Below are positions 32,367 through 41,248 of a DNA stretch of 64,000 nt, in pieces. Origin of the DNA: an uncultured Oscillibacter sp. (GTDB lineage Bacteria > Bacillota > Clostridia > Oscillospirales > Oscillospiraceae); contig CAJUMX010000007.1 in assembly GCA_910587705.1 (NCBI GenBank), forward strand, positions 1 through 64,000, written 5' to 3'. The notes below the pieces were generated by a model. The model was given only the letters and a program-made list of their open reading frames with translations, ran no database searches and was not told the origin of the DNA. The position numbers were made by a program, and so were the translations under genes. How positions within the stretch are numbered: position 1 is the first letter of the stretch; the number at the start of each line of letters is the position of its first letter.

Positions 32367-33401
32367 ATGAGACGACCCAGCCGGAGAAGCCAGATTCATC
32401 AGTCCATTGCCGTTTCGGCCCTGTTGCTGGCGGCGCTGTTTTTGCTGCCGCTTTTGGTGGTGGTTCCCTTCCGCTCCGCCCTCTTTGGTCGGGAGGAGCC
32501 GGTGGACGAGACGGAGGAGCCGCCTCCCGCCCCCGTCGTCGTGGGCGGCCTGGACGCTTCCCGCCCCCTCCGGGTGCTGGAGGGGGAGACGGTTCTGGAG
32601 ATGGACCTGGGGACCTATCTGGTGGGGGTGGTCCGGGCAGAGATGCCCGCCTCCTTTGAGCTGGAGGCCCTAAAGGCCCAGGCGGTAGCCGCCCGGACCT
32701 ACACGCTGTACAAGCTCCAGTCCGGCGGAAATCACGGGGAGGACGCCGACATCTGCACGGACCACACCTGCTGTCAGGCCTACCTTAACGAGGAGGCCGC
32801 CCGGACCAACTGGGGAGAGCAGGCCGCCGCCTATGAGGCCAAGGTGGAGGGGGCGGTGCGGGAGACCGACGGCGAAACCATCCTCTACGGCGGCGTGCCC
32901 ATCCTGGCGGTGTTCCACTCCTCCTCCCCGGGGCTGACCCGGGCGGCGGGCGAGGTCTGGGTCAACGATTTGCCCTATCTCCAGGCGGTGGCCTCCCCAG
33001 AGGCTGGGGAGCGCATCCCCAATTATTACAGCCGGATAGCGTTCACGGCGGAGGAGCTGAAGGCAAAGCTCCAGGCCGCCTTCCCGGAGGCGGAGCTCTC
33101 CGGCGGGATGGAGAATTGGCTGAAAAACCCCGCCGCCGACAGTGCGGGAAGCGTGGGCACGGTGTCCGTGGGCGGTGTGACCGCAAAGGGAACCCAGGTG
33201 CGGACGGCCCTGGGGCTCCGGTCCGCCTGCTTCACCTGGGAGGTGCAGGAGGGAAAAATGGTCTTTTTCGTCACCGGCTACGGCCACGGCGTGGGCCTGA
33301 GCCAATACGGGGCCAGCGCCATGGCGGCGGCGGGGGCAGATTACCGGGAGATTCTGACCCATTATTACACCGGCGTGACGGTGGAGGCCTACCGGGGCTG
33401 A
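32367..33401 (+). CDS. spoIID: Stage II sporulation protein D (lytic transglycosylase)
   Basis: A 344-residue SpoIID homologue. One N-terminal TM helix (about residues 12-37) anchors the protein so that the enzymatic domain lies outside. The SpoIID domain has MDLGTYLVGVVRAEMPASFELEALKAQAVAARTYTLYKL, which includes the catalytic Glu of RAEMP. It also has the zinc/Cys patch DICTDHTCCQAY and the C-terminal GYGHGVGLSQYGASAMA signature. In Bacillus it degrades septal peptidoglycan with SpoIIP during engulfment. The ATG at 32367 has AAAGGAGG. Its presence shows that the host belongs to a sporulating lineage. Confidence 0.9.
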   Translation: MRRPSRRSQIHQSIAVSALLLAALFLLPLLVVVPFRSALFGREEPVDETEEPPPAPVVVGGLDASRPLRVLEGETVLEMDLGTYLVGVVRAEMPASFELEALKAQAVAARTYTLYKLQSGGNHGEDADICTDHTCCQAYLNEEAARTNWGEQAAAYEAKVEGAVRETDGETILYGGVPILAVFHSSSPGLTRAAGEVWVNDLPYLQAVASPEAGERIPNYYSRIAFTAEELKAKLQAAFPEAELSGGMENWLKNPAADSAGSVGTVSVGGVTAKGTQVRTALGLRSACFTWEVQEGKMVFFVTGYGHGVGLSQYGASAMAAAGADYREILTHYYTGVTVEAYRG

Positions 33402-33409
33402 CGGCGGTC

Positions 33410-33439
33410 TTTACAAAACCCACCTGGGTATGATAAAAT
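33410..33439 (+). promoter_or_regulatory. Promoter of the 33480 gene
   Basis: TTTACA (33410-33415), 18 bases, TAAAAT (33434-33439). A TATGAT nearby (33429-33434) has only a 13-base spacer and is less likely. The ATG follows 40 bases later with AAAGGAGGG. Confidence 0.5.
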
Positions 33440-33479
33440 AAATTGCTTTTCAACAGGTTTCACAAAGGAGGGACGGCTT

Positions 33480-34634
33480 ATGAAACGGCGGGCAGCGGCG
33501 CTTATGTTTTGCTTTTTGCTGGCGTTCCAGCTGGCGCTTCCGCCTGCCCAGGCGGCGGACCGGGTTTACTTCACTGCCGTAAGCGGTTATGTCCTTCCCC
33601 TCTCGGATAATACCATGCCCTTTTGGAGCGGGGGTTATGTCTACATTGCCAGCTCCATCTTCACCGGCGCGGCCCGGGAGTCTCTGGGCATCTCCCAGGT
33701 GTTCAACAGTGACCAGGGCCGCCTGGTCCTATACAGCGGCGGACGGTCCCTGACCTACACGCTCTCGGCCAACTGCGCCTTGGACAATGACGGCGTTGCC
33801 TATTACCCTGGGGCCATCCAGCGGAACGGAACGGTGTTTGTCCCCGCCAACACGGTGTCCCGGTACTTCGATCTGGTGTACTCCGTGATCGAGGTGGAGC
33901 ATGGAAGCATGGTGTGGCTCCGCCAGCAGGATTATAAGGTGTCGGACAAGCTCTATGCCGACGCGGCCCAGTATTCTATGAATTCTGTCTACGCCGACTA
34001 TATCCGGGCCAAGGAGTCTGCCCCGCCGGAGAGTGGCTCCTCCGGCGGAAGCGGCCGCCCCGTTTCCCCTGCGGAAGATCCGGACCCCGCCGGGCTGGAG
34101 GGGAAGCGCGTCGCCCTGTGCCTCCAGGCGGGGAGCAGCGCCTCCACCATGGCGGATGCCCTGGAGAGCTATGACGCCGGGGCCGCCTTCTTCTTCACAC
34201 CGGAGGAGCTGGAGCGGCAGGGGGGAACCCTCCGCCGCCTCACCGCCCAGGGGCAGAGCATTGGCATCTTCGTAGACGCCTCGGACCCGGAGCGTACGGT
34301 GGAGGAGCAGCTGGAGGCGGGCAACGCCGCCCTTTTCCGGGCCACCTGCGGAAAAACCCGCCTGGCCTATCTCCAGGATGGCGGCGCGCAGGCCCTCCAG
34401 ATTGCCGAGGAGGCGGGCTTTCGCTGTCTCCGGCCGGAGCTGGACCGGAGCGGCTATGATCTGCGCAGCGCCTCCGGAGCGTTGGAGCTGGTCCGGCGGC
34501 TGGCCTCCTGGCGGGGGGATGCGGCTGTCTGGCTGGGAGAGGGAGCCAGCCCGGCGGGGCTGCGGGCCTTCCTCTCCGCCGCCAAGGAGGCGGGAGGCGT
34601 GTGCGTCGCCTACACGGAAACGGGACTCCGGTGA
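33480..34634 (+). CDS. Secreted protein: copper-amine-oxidase-like N-domain and degenerate NodB-like domain
   Basis: A 384-residue exported protein. A signal peptide (MKRRAAALMFCFLLAFQLALPPAQAA) is followed by about 150 residues like the copper amine oxidase N-terminal-type wall domain (YIASSIFTGAARESLG, then GAIQRNGTVFVPANTVSRYFDLVY). After a Ser/Gly/Pro linker (residues 183-200), the second half looks like a polysaccharide deacetylase fold: VALCLQAGSSASTMADALESYDAGAAFFFTPEELE, then LTAQGQSIGIFVDAS. The catalytic Asp pair and the HxxxH metal site of NodB enzymes are replaced, so it is probably a non-catalytic relative. It lies between spoIID and a two-component system on the same strand. Confidence 0.6.
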   Translation: MKRRAAALMFCFLLAFQLALPPAQAADRVYFTAVSGYVLPLSDNTMPFWSGGYVYIASSIFTGAARESLGISQVFNSDQGRLVLYSGGRSLTYTLSANCALDNDGVAYYPGAIQRNGTVFVPANTVSRYFDLVYSVIEVEHGSMVWLRQQDYKVSDKLYADAAQYSMNSVYADYIRAKESAPPESGSSGGSGRPVSPAEDPDPAGLEGKRVALCLQAGSSASTMADALESYDAGAAFFFTPEELERQGGTLRRLTAQGQSIGIFVDASDPERTVEEQLEAGNAALFRATCGKTRLAYLQDGGAQALQIAEEAGFRCLRPELDRSGYDLRSASGALELVRRLASWRGDAAVWLGEGASPAGLRAFLSAAKEAGGVCVAYTETGLR

Positions 34635-34657
34635 GCGGAGGGAATCTTTACAGAAAA

Positions 34658-34688
34658 TTCAACAACCCCGCCCTGGACAGGGTATAAT
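34658..34688 (+). promoter_or_regulatory. Promoter of the OmpR-type two-component operon
   Basis: A perfect TATAAT at 34683-34688 is followed 40 bases later by the regulator ATG. The best -35 candidate is TTCAAC (34658-34663) at 19 bases, which is weak. Confidence 0.45.
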
Positions 34689-34727
34689 AAACAAAAGAAC
34701 GATTTGGAAAGCATGGGAGGGCCTGCC

Positions 34728-35426
34728 ATGGGACGCAATATTCTGGTGGTCGAGGACGACCGCAATATCTCCGATCTCATCCACATGTATCTGGTGAAGG
34801 AGGGCTTCGATGTCCGCACCGCCGGGGACGGCGGAAGGGCCATTGAGGAATTTCAAAAGGCCACACCAGACCTCATTCTGCTGGACATCATGCTGCCCGT
34901 TATGGACGGCTGGGCCGTCTGTGCCAAGATTCGGGAGACCTCCCAGGTCCCCATCATCATGCTCACCGCCAAGAGCGAGGTTTTTGACCGCATCCAGGGC
35001 CTGGAAATGGGAGCGGACGACTACATCGTCAAGCCCTTTGAGATGAAGGAGCTCATCGCCCGGATCAACGCCGTCCTCCGCCGGACGGAAATTCCCAATG
35101 ACACCAGCAAGAAGCTGACCTTTGACAAGCTGGTGATCAACCTGGATTCCTATGAGCTCATTGTGGACGGGAAGAAAATCGACACCCCTCCCAAGGAGCT
35201 GGAGCTCCTTTACCATCTGGCCTCCACCCCCAACCGGGTCTACACCCGGAACCAGCTGCTGGACGAGGTTTGGGGCTTTGACTACTTCGGGGACAGCCGG
35301 ACGGTGGACGTACACATTAAGCGCCTGCGGGAGAAGGTGGAGGGTGTCAGCGAGAAGTGGGCCCTGAAAACCGTCTGGGGCGTGGGCTATAAATTCGAGC
35401 TGATGACGGAGAAGGCGGAGGGATGA
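34728..35426 (+). CDS. OmpR/PhoB-type response regulator
   Basis: A 232-residue regulator. The receiver domain has the acidic pocket VVEDDRN, phosphoacceptor Asp53 in LILLDIMLP, and Lys in YIVKPFE. A winged-helix DNA-binding domain follows (about 130-228: SYELIVDGKKIDTPPKELELLYHLAS...RNQLLDEVWGFDYFGDSRTVDVHIKRLREK). The start at 34728 (MGRNILVVEDD) has GGGAGGG upstream. It is the first gene of an operon with a histidine kinase (overlap ATGA) and an HtrA protease, so a cell-envelope stress role is likely. Confidence 0.9.
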   Translation: MGRNILVVEDDRNISDLIHMYLVKEGFDVRTAGDGGRAIEEFQKATPDLILLDIMLPVMDGWAVCAKIRETSQVPIIMLTAKSEVFDRIQGLEMGADDYIVKPFEMKELIARINAVLRRTEIPNDTSKKLTFDKLVINLDSYELIVDGKKIDTPPKELELLYHLASTPNRVYTRNQLLDEVWGFDYFGDSRTVDVHIKRLREKVEGVSEKWALKTVWGVGYKFELMTEKAEG

Positions 35427-36877
35427 AGGGTTTTCGAGAGCGGACCCAGGGCCTCTACTGGCGGCAGCTCCGCGTCACTGCTGGCATGGTGCTTTTGACG
35501 CTGTGCCTTTTGGGCGTGTCCTTCTTCTCCCTGAGCTACAACTATGCCCGAAGCCAGCAGGGGGAGGAAATCGCCTCTAAGGCCCGGGTTATGAGCCAGC
35601 TCTCCTTGAGCTATTTGGAGAACGGGCGGTATCTGGACATGGAGGACCTCCAGGACGATTTGGATTTTCAGCGTCTGGCCAGCTTCGCCGCCATTGTCTC
35701 CGATGTGCACTTTTTGATCTGCGACACAGAGGGTCACGTTCTCCTCTCCACCGACGAGACCCTGGACGGGAAAACCGTGACCATTCCCGCCGAGCGGACG
35801 GCCAGAATCATGGAGCGGGGCAGCGCCTCCTGGCGGGACGACCTGGGGGGCGTGTACCCCCAGAAGCGATTTTCCGTAGGGGTGGCCTCCGTGAATCCCA
35901 TCACCCTGGAGACGGCGGGGGAGGTGGTGGCGGTGTCCACCCTGGCCTCCCTGGACTCCATGTGGCAGGGCTTCATCGGCCTCTTTTTCATGACGGCCTT
36001 TGTGGTCCTGATGATCGCCTTCATGGCCTCTTCCGTCACCGCCATGCGGCAGGTAAAACCCATCCGGGAAATGGTGGAGGCCACCCGGCGCTATGCCGAG
36101 GGGGACTTTGACATCCGGATGAACGACTATGGCCGCAGCGACGAGGTGGGAGAGCTGGCGGCTTCCTTCAACGCCATGGCCGAATCCCTCCAGCAGACGG
36201 AGCGGCAGCGCCGGGAGTTCATCGCCAACATCTCCCACGAGCTGAAAACCCCCATGACCACCATCGCCGGGTATACGGACGCCATCTTAGATGGAGCCAT
36301 CCCCCCGGAGAACGAAGAGCAATACCTCCGCATCATCGCCGGGGAGAGCCGCCGTCTCAGTCGCCTGGTGCGGCGGATGCTGGATGTGAGCCAGCTCCAG
36401 GCCATCGACCCATTGCGGAGCGGAGCCCATTTCGACCTGTGCGAGAGCATGCGCCGGGTGCTGATTTCCATGGAGAAGAAAATCACGGACCGGGAGCTGG
36501 ACGTGGAGGCCAACATCCCCGAGGGGCCCATTCTGGTCCTGGGGGACAACGACCTGATTACCCAGGTGATTTACAACCTCTTGGAAAACGCGGCGAAATT
36601 CGCCTACAAGGGCTCCACCCTCTACCTGGGATTGAGCCCCCGAGACGGGCGGGCCCACGTGATGGTGCGCAACTGCGGGGACACCATCCCTGCCGCAGAG
36701 CTGCCGCTGCTGTTTGAGCGGTTCCACAAGAGCGACAAATCCCGCAGCGAGGACAAGGACGGCGTGGGCCTGGGGCTCTACATCGTCAAGACGATTTTGG
36801 AGCAGCACAAGGAGAAAATCAACGTCACCAGCGAAAGTGGCGTGACCACCTTCTCCTTCTCGCTGACCACGGAATGA
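35423..36877 (+). CDS. Sensor histidine kinase
   Basis: A 484-residue membrane kinase. There are two TM helices (about residues 17-40 and 180-203) around an extracellular sensor. These are followed by HAMP (about 205-257), HisKA with phospho-His272 in FIANISHELKTPMTTIAGYTD, and HATPase (N-box VIYNLLENAAKFA, G-box DGVGLGLYIVKTIL). It overlaps the regulator gene by 4 bases and is followed after 6 bases by an HtrA protease gene, so all three are co-expressed. The signal sensed cannot be told. Confidence 0.9.
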   Translation: MKGFRERTQGLYWRQLRVTAGMVLLTLCLLGVSFFSLSYNYARSQQGEEIASKARVMSQLSLSYLENGRYLDMEDLQDDLDFQRLASFAAIVSDVHFLICDTEGHVLLSTDETLDGKTVTIPAERTARIMERGSASWRDDLGGVYPQKRFSVGVASVNPITLETAGEVVAVSTLASLDSMWQGFIGLFFMTAFVVLMIAFMASSVTAMRQVKPIREMVEATRRYAEGDFDIRMNDYGRSDEVGELAASFNAMAESLQQTERQRREFIANISHELKTPMTTIAGYTDAILDGAIPPENEEQYLRIIAGESRRLSRLVRRMLDVSQLQAIDPLRSGAHFDLCESMRRVLISMEKKITDRELDVEANIPEGPILVLGDNDLITQVIYNLLENAAKFAYKGSTLYLGLSPRDGRAHVMVRNCGDTIPAAELPLLFERFHKSDKSRSEDKDGVGLGLYIVKTILEQHKEKINVTSESGVTTFSFSLTTE

Positions 36878-36883
36878 GGCAAC

Positions 36884-38191
36884 ATGGGAGAACATGAACA
36901 GGCTGGGCGTCTGCCCGGCGAGATTGTGGAGGTTTACCGGGCCCCCCTCCGCCGGGAGGCCCGGGACCCCCGGGAGATCATCGAGGTTTACCGCCAGCCG
37001 GACCGCCGGGAGGTGGTGGAGGTTTACCGCCGCCCGGTTCCCGGCAGGAGGGCCCCGGTGGGAAAGAAGCCTGGCCCCGGCGGGTGGGACCGCAGGCACG
37101 GGCTCTATTGCTTTTTCCTCTGCGTGGCGATTATGATAGGCCTGACGGTGGCAGCCAAGGCCGTGGAGTATCTGACTGCCCAGAGCCGTCCGGAGGCGGA
37201 GAACGTTGTTTATGAGAGGACGGAGATCACCATACCCGCCTGGCCCGTGGACCAGGGGGCCGGTCTTGCCGTCTCCCGGGAGCCGGGGGGAGAAGCCCTG
37301 ACGGCCCAGGAGGTCTACCGGCGACTGAACCCGGCGGTGGTGACGGTCCAGTGTCTCACCGGGGAGGGCGTGTCCATCGGCACCGGCGTCATCTTCTCGG
37401 AGGACGGCTATATCCTCACCAATCATCACGTGGTCCGGGGAGGCAGCGAGTGCTACGTCACCCTGGACAGCGGCTATTCCCTGGACGTGCGCTTTGTGGC
37501 GGGGGATGAGGACAGCGATCTGGCAGTTTTGAAGGTCCCCCCAGAGGAGCTGGCCCTGATGCCCCTGGCCGCTCTGCCCTTCGCCCCTTTCGGGGATTCG
37601 GAGCAGCTGGAGGTGGGGGACCCGGTTTACGCCATCGGCGCGCCCCGGCGGCTCCGGGGAACCCTGACCAACGGCATCATCTCCGCCATTGACCGGGACA
37701 TCGAGGTGGAGGGCCGGACCATGACCCTCCTCCAGACCAACGCCGCCTTGAACTCCGGCAACTCCGGCGGACCCCTCATCAGCGACCGGGGCCAGGTGGT
37801 GGGCATCAACGTGGCCAAGTATATGTCCGATTGGAACCGGGACAGCGTGGAGGGCCTGGGCTTTGCCATCCCCTCCGCCCAGCTGGAGCGGATTGTCAAC
37901 GACCTTTTGAAATGGGGCGAGGTCCAGCCGGAGCCGAGGCTGGGCGTTCAGGTAGTCACGGATGCGCAGGGCCTGCTTGTGAAAATCGTGGACCCCGACA
38001 CCGCCGCCCAACGGGCGGGGGTCCGGGAGGGGGACTATATCATCGCCGCCCAGGGGCAGCCCATCGAAAACACCCAGGACCTCTTCCGGGTCCGGCGGAC
38101 CCTCTACGTGGGGGATACGCTGACGCTGACCCTCCGGCGAGGGGAGGAGACGGTGGAGGCCGCCCTGGAGCTGGACGAGGCAGTGGAATGA
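36884..38191 (+). CDS. HtrA/DegP-type serine protease with repeat-bearing cytoplasmic tail
   Basis: A 435-residue membrane-bound S1C protease with a complete catalytic triad: His182 (LTNHHVVRG), Asp212 (DEDSDLAVLKV) and Ser294 (NSGNSGGPLIS). One PDZ domain fills the C-terminal 90 residues (LGVQVVTDAQGLLVKIVDPD...). A single TM helix (about residues 80-105) places the protease outside. The N-terminal 60 residues are unusual: the motif VEVYR/IEVYR occurs three times (EIVEVYRAPLRRE, EIIEVYRQPDRRE, EVVEVYRRP). The family degrades or refolds damaged exported proteins. The operon position after a two-component system suggests control by envelope stress. Confidence 0.9.
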   Translation: MGEHEQAGRLPGEIVEVYRAPLRREARDPREIIEVYRQPDRREVVEVYRRPVPGRRAPVGKKPGPGGWDRRHGLYCFFLCVAIMIGLTVAAKAVEYLTAQSRPEAENVVYERTEITIPAWPVDQGAGLAVSREPGGEALTAQEVYRRLNPAVVTVQCLTGEGVSIGTGVIFSEDGYILTNHHVVRGGSECYVTLDSGYSLDVRFVAGDEDSDLAVLKVPPEELALMPLAALPFAPFGDSEQLEVGDPVYAIGAPRRLRGTLTNGIISAIDRDIEVEGRTMTLLQTNAALNSGNSGGPLISDRGQVVGINVAKYMSDWNRDSVEGLGFAIPSAQLERIVNDLLKWGEVQPEPRLGVQVVTDAQGLLVKIVDPDTAAQRAGVREGDYIIAAQGQPIENTQDLFRVRRTLYVGDTLTLTLRRGEETVEAALELDEAVE

Positions 38192-38202
38192 CGCAGAAAC
38201 AA

Positions 38203-38232
38203 AGAGGAGGGGAAAACCCCTCCTCTGTATTA
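38203..38232 (+). terminator. Terminator of the two-component/HtrA operon
   Basis: AGAGGAGGGG/CCCCTCCTCT (38203-38212 with 38217-38226), AAAA loop, then GTATTATT. Confidence 0.75.
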
Positions 38233-38343
38233 TTGTAATATGATTTGAGAAAATTTTCAGGTTTGTGAGATATTATACTTCCGTAAAGGATATCCCTAGC
38301 AGAAGGGCCCTTCCAAACCAACTTAAGAAGGAGGTGAGACGCA

Positions 38344-38820
38344 TTGACGGACCAGCGGTTCCGGGAGGCTGTGGAGCTTTACGGCGACATGGTGTTCCGG
38401 CTGGCGTACAGCTATCTGAAAAACCGGGCGGATGCAGAGGACGTGATGCAGGAAACCCTGCTGAAGCTCTACGTGGAGCCAAAGGATTTCGAATCCCCGG
38501 ACCATGAGAAGCATTGGCTTCTCCGGGTGGCGGCCAACGAGTGCAAGAAGCTTCTCCGCTCCCCCTGGCGGCGGCGGACGGATTCTCTGGACGAGGTGGT
38601 GGAGGCCGCCGTGTTCGATGGGCCCGCCCAGTCGGAGCTGTTCCGGCAGGTGATGGCCCTGCCCCCCAAGTACCGGGCGGCGGTGTACCTCCACTATTAC
38701 GAGGGCTACTCCGTGAAGGAGATCGGAGAGCTGCTGGGGGCCAAGGCGTCCACCGTCCAGACCTGGCTCATGCGGGCCAGGGGACAGCTGAAAACCAAAC
38801 TAAAGGAGGCGGAAGCCTGA
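38344..38820 (+). CDS. ECF-type RNA polymerase sigma factor
   Basis: A 158-residue sigma factor. Region 2 is FREAVELYGDMVFRLAYSYLKNRADAEDVMQETLLKLY, and region 4 is ALPPKYRAAVYLHYYEGYSVKEIGELLGAKASTVQTWLMRARGQLKTKL. It reads from a TTG start at 38344 with an excellent AAGGAGGTG six to ten bases upstream. It overlaps the next gene by 1 base (stop TGA, start ATG), which encodes a one-helix membrane protein in the usual anti-sigma position. The target promoters are unknown. Confidence 0.85.
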   Translation: MTDQRFREAVELYGDMVFRLAYSYLKNRADAEDVMQETLLKLYVEPKDFESPDHEKHWLLRVAANECKKLLRSPWRRRTDSLDEVVEAAVFDGPAQSELFRQVMALPPKYRAAVYLHYYEGYSVKEIGELLGAKASTVQTWLMRARGQLKTKLKEAEA

Positions 38821-39386
38821 TGATGGATGAAAGACTGTATCGTGAGACCTTCTCTCGGCTCCGGGCCTCCGACGAGGCGAAGAAGGAGGTTCTTGTAAAA
38901 ATGAACGAGATGAATCAGAAGACCATGCGGCGGCCGCTGAAGGCCCTGCGGGCGGTGGCCATGGCCGCCGTGCTCACTCTGGCCCTGGCGGTGACGGCCA
39001 ACGCTGCCACCAACGGCGAATTGTTTGAGAACATGCGCATCATCTTCCAGGACGACTCTCACATCGTGCTGGAAAACGACGCAGGAGAACGGGTGGAGGT
39101 CACCGGCGTCTTTGCGGACGCGAAGCTCGAGGACGGAAAACTGATCCTGTCCGTGGACAACGCGGAATTTGACATCACCAAAGACATTGTGGAAAACGGT
39201 GTCTATCACGGGACGGTGAAAACCGCCGGAGGCACGGATGTGGGTGTGACCGTCGCCGGCACCCTGGAGGACTATGAGGTTCAGCTTTCCTCCCAGGACG
39301 GGGACACGGATTATAACGTAGCGGCGGAGAGCTCCGCCTCTGCGGAAATCTATACCAGTGTCACCACGACCACCATCGAGGATTAA
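38820..39386 (+). CDS. Single-pass membrane protein, probable anti-sigma factor
   Basis: A 188-residue protein: about 45 charged cytoplasmic residues (MMDERLYRETFSRLRASDEAKKEVLVKM...), one TM helix near residues 46-64 (AVAMAAVLTLALAVTANAA), and an acidic extracellular domain of about 120 residues rich in short strands and Thr/Ser at the end. Its start codon overlaps the stop of the ECF sigma gene. Anti-sigma function is inferred from that coupling and topology; no zinc-type anti-sigma motif is present. A strong terminator follows directly. Confidence 0.65.
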   Translation: MMDERLYRETFSRLRASDEAKKEVLVKMNEMNQKTMRRPLKALRAVAMAAVLTLALAVTANAATNGELFENMRIIFQDDSHIVLENDAGERVEVTGVFADAKLEDGKLILSVDNAEFDITKDIVENGVYHGTVKTAGGTDVGVTVAGTLEDYEVQLSSQDGDTDYNVAAESSASAEIYTSVTTTTIED

Positions 39387-39392
39387 GCGAAA

Positions 39393-39430
39393 AACCGCCG
39401 GAGGGATTTCCCTCCGGCGGTTCCGTTTTA
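39393..39430. terminator. Bidirectional terminator between the anti-sigma-like gene and glnS
   Basis: AACCGCCGGAGGGA (39393-39406) and TCCCTCCGGCGGTT (39409-39422) form a 14-bp perfect stem. CCGTTTTATTT follows on the plus strand; TCGCTTAATC follows on the minus strand, less T-rich. Confidence 0.8.
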
Positions 39431-41116
39431 TTTCTTAAAGCTGTCCTTCAAGCTGACGCTCCGGTTGAACACCAGGTGTCCCGGTGCGCTATCCTTGCTG
39501 TCCAGGCAGAAGTAACCCTGCCGCAGGAACTGGAAGTTCGCCGGAGCCTTCGCCTCCGCCAGGGAGGATTCCACCTTGCAGCCCGTCAGCACCTCCAGGG
39601 AGTTGGGGTTCAGGCAGTCGATGAAATCCTTGTCGGCGGCGTCGGGGTTTTCGTCGGAGAAGAGATTGTCGTACAGCCGGACCTCCGCGTCCACGGCGGT
39701 AGCGGCGTCCGCCCAGTGGATGGTGGCCCCCTTGACCTTCCGTCCGTCAGCGGGGTCGCCGCCCCGGCTCTCCGGGTCGTACTCGCAGAGGATTTCCGTC
39801 ACGTTCCCCGCCTCGTCCTTCACGCAGCCGGTGCAGCGGATGAGATAGGCCCCCTTGAGGCGGCACTCCGGACCGCCGGGATAGAGCCGCTTGTACTTGG
39901 GTACAGGGGTTTCCAGGAAGTCCTCCGCCTCCACCCAGAGCGTGCGGGAGAAGGGAACCTCCCGGGTTCCGGCGGCGGGGTCCACGGGGTTGTTTTCCAC
40001 GGTGACGGTTTCTGTTTTCTCCCCGGGGTAATTGGTGATGGTGAGCTTCACGGGCCGGAGGACCGCCATGACCCGCTCCGCTGTGGCGTTCAGGTCCTCC
40101 CGGAGGCAGTGCTCCAAAAAGCCGTACTCCACCACGTTGGCGGACTTGGCCACGCCGATGCGCTCGCAGAAATTGCGGATGGACTTGGGAGTGTAGCCCC
40201 GGCGGCGGAGGCCGCAGAGGGTGGGCATCCGGGGGTCGTCCCAGCCGGAAACCCGGCCCTCCTCCACCAGGCGGCGGAGCTTGCGCTTGCTCATGACCGT
40301 GTGGTCGATGCCCAGGCGGGCGAACTCGATCTGCCTGGGCTTTGCGGGCAGGTCGCAGTTCTCCACCACCCAGTTGTACAGGGGCCGGTGAGCCTCAAAT
40401 TCCAGGGAGCAAAGAGAGTGGGTGATGCCCTCCAGAGCGTCCTGAATGGGGTGGGCGAAGTCGTACATGGGATAGATGCACCACGTATTCCCGTGGCGGT
40501 GGTGGGGCAGGTGGTTAATCCGGTAGAGCACCGGGTCCCGCATGTTGAAGTTGCCGCTGTTAAGATCAATCTTGGCCCGGAGGGTCATGGCCCCGTCGGG
40601 GAATTCTCCCGCCCGCATCCGGCGGAAGAGGTCCAGGCTCTCCTCCATGGGCCGGTCCCGGTAGGGGCTCCGGGCTGGGACGCCTACGCCGCCCCGATAC
40701 TCCTTGAACTCCTCCGGGGTCAACTGGCAGACATAGGCCAGGCCCTTTTTGATGAGGCCCTCCGCCTGACGGTAGTCCTCCTCAAAATAGTCGGAGCCGA
40801 AGAAGAAGCGGTCTCCCCAGTCAAAGCCCAGCCAGTGGATGTCCTCTTGGATGGCCTCCACAAACTCCTCATCCTCCTTGGTGGGGTTCGTGTCGTCCAT
40901 GCGGAGGTTGCAAAGCCCGCCGTATTTCTCGGCGGTGCCGAAGTCGATGGTCAGGGCCTTGCAGTGCCCGATGTGGAGGTAGCCGTTGGGCTCCGGGGGG
41001 AAGCGGGTGTGGACCGTCATGCCCTCGAACTGCCCGCCGGGGGCCACGTCCTCTTCAATAAACGCGTGGATAAAGTTTCGGCTTTCCAGCTCCGGCCCTT
41101 TGATTTCGTCCGCCAT
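39428..41116 (-). CDS. glnS: Glutaminyl-tRNA synthetase
   Basis: A 562-residue class I aminoacyl-tRNA synthetase that charges tRNA-Gln directly. The signature PEPNGYLHIGH holds HIGH at residues 48-51, and VMSKR near 274-278 is the KMSKS equivalent. It has RFPPEPNG, NLRMDDTNP and PTLCGLRRRGYTPKSIRNF, which separate GlnRS from GluRS. The C-terminal anticodon-binding beta barrels are intact. Most Firmicutes instead form Gln-tRNA through the GatCAB amidotransferase; some Clostridia and gut lineages carry GlnRS acquired by transfer. GGGAGGAC precedes the ATG. It is a single gene, convergent with the ECF pair. Confidence 0.95.
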   Translation of the reverse strand: MADEIKGPELESRNFIHAFIEEDVAPGGQFEGMTVHTRFPPEPNGYLHIGHCKALTIDFGTAEKYGGLCNLRMDDTNPTKEDEEFVEAIQEDIHWLGFDWGDRFFFGSDYFEEDYRQAEGLIKKGLAYVCQLTPEEFKEYRGGVGVPARSPYRDRPMEESLDLFRRMRAGEFPDGAMTLRAKIDLNSGNFNMRDPVLYRINHLPHHRHGNTWCIYPMYDFAHPIQDALEGITHSLCSLEFEAHRPLYNWVVENCDLPAKPRQIEFARLGIDHTVMSKRKLRRLVEEGRVSGWDDPRMPTLCGLRRRGYTPKSIRNFCERIGVAKSANVVEYGFLEHCLREDLNATAERVMAVLRPVKLTITNYPGEKTETVTVENNPVDPAAGTREVPFSRTLWVEAEDFLETPVPKYKRLYPGGPECRLKGAYLIRCTGCVKDEAGNVTEILCEYDPESRGGDPADGRKVKGATIHWADAATAVDAEVRLYDNLFSDENPDAADKDFIDCLNPNSLEVLTGCKVESSLAEAKAPANFQFLRQGYFCLDSKDSAPGHLVFNRSVSLKDSFKK

Positions 41117-41219
41117 AGCGAAGTCCTCCCAATGTTAAATAAAATGACAATTTATTATACAGGACGGAAGGGGGGATTGCAAGGGGGATTTTTGGGCCCC
41201 GCCCGGCGGAAACTCCATC

Positions 41220-41248
41220 TTGTCAAGACCGGGGGAAATTGTTATAAT
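41220..41248 (+). promoter_or_regulatory. Sigma-A promoter of the M60 peptidase operon
   Basis: TTGTCA (41220-41225), 17 bases, TATAAT (41243-41248). One mismatch in twelve with ideal spacing. The ATG of the surface protease lies 70 bases downstream. Confidence 0.75.
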
